Below are positions 63,799 to 64,000 of a stretch of 64,000 nt of DNA, one piece after another. The DNA is from Gari tellinella (taxonomy: Eukaryota > Mollusca > Bivalvia > Cardiida > Psammobiidae): assembly GCA_922989275.2 (NCBI GenBank), contig OV277874.1, positions 17,162,154 through 17,226,153 of the forward strand, in the 5' to 3' direction. Made by a program: the position numbers and the translations under genes. The notes under the pieces are model-generated. The model was not told where the DNA came from. It was given only the letters and a program-made list of their open reading frames with translations, and ran no database searches. The first letter of the stretch is position 1. Every line of letters starts with the position of its first letter.

Positions 63799-64000
63799 CA
63801 TTACGCACAATAAATACAGCTTTCCGTATCCCTGGCTGACGTACGGAAGTCAACGAGTACGGTGATCATCCCTTTTAAATTTTTAGAATGTTCCAATCTA
63901 AAAATAACTCGGCCAAGTCAGAAGAAAACACTTATAACTCTGGAGCCCTGGGGTGTGTTCGTCTAGGCATCACTAGGTAAACTGAGATTGGTATAGCCTG

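Overview
The window looks like an intergenic and intronic stretch of a repeat-rich invertebrate genome, most probably a bivalve mollusc. That placement is an inference from three things: a secreted PAN/C-type-lectin gene, a large population of palindromic miniature transposons, and the LINE types present. There are no operons, the DNA is AT-rich, exons have GT/AG splice sites, and most of the sequence is transposon-derived.

Genes. (1) On the minus strand, an exon at 16813-17107 encodes a signal peptide plus a PAN/apple-like module and ends at a phase-1 donor. An exon at 3184-3560 encodes a complete six-cysteine C-type lectin domain and begins at a phase-1 acceptor. Joined, they give a 223-residue secreted lectin, with a 13.25-kb intron full of transposons. 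(2) At 28638-29708 (minus) lies a C2H2 zinc-finger protein with twelve complete fingers. A vestigial thirteenth finger upstream is broken by a stop, and the real stop codon lies inside a hAT-type miniature element. (3) At 43885-47587 (plus) is a decayed multi-exon gene: promoter-like sequence, small exons with good splice sites, and a cysteine-rich coding exon. Its 3' part is tandemly duplicated, and both copies carry the same frameshift.

Retroelements. A nearly full-length LINE (about 58976-62590, minus) has an EEP endonuclease and an intact-looking RT, but one nonsense codon and one frameshift; its 3' tail is a TGTTC pentanucleotide repeat. It sits tail-to-tail with a CR1-type LINE 3' end (58309-58975, plus). 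Other pieces are an RT fragment near 11.2-11.5 kb, LINE 3' ends near 5 and 12.6 kb, a Ty3/gypsy-type integrase C-terminal fragment (21420-21805, minus), and two copies of a tRNA-headed SINE near 10 kb.

DNA transposons. Dozens of MITEs fall into a few families: TTAA-flanked elements (piggyBac-like), TA-flanked elements (Tc1/mariner-like), and hAT-like elements with 8-bp or 6-bp target duplications. A small set of hairpin cores (GCAAACAG...GATCAGA, and AAAGCAGG...GCAGAATGCGC) recurs inside elements with entirely different ends. Two large foldback elements (6574-9808 and 52613-56595) have arms built from iterated short motifs. The second lies inside a further inverted repeat (51541-52585 / 57620-58160). 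A 156-bp palindrome at 17289-17444 has perfect arms and an 8-bp duplication and is probably very young.

Tandem repeats include a 162-bp array (23.56-24.4 kb), a ~210-bp array (31.16-32.23 kb), a ~370-bp array (48.2-49.47 kb), a 34-bp minisatellite (50.3-50.75 kb), a near-identical 767-bp tandem duplication (53.13-54.65 kb), and a ~1-kb segmental duplication (36.6-37.5 / 37.9-38.5 kb) whose copies carry different transposon insertions.
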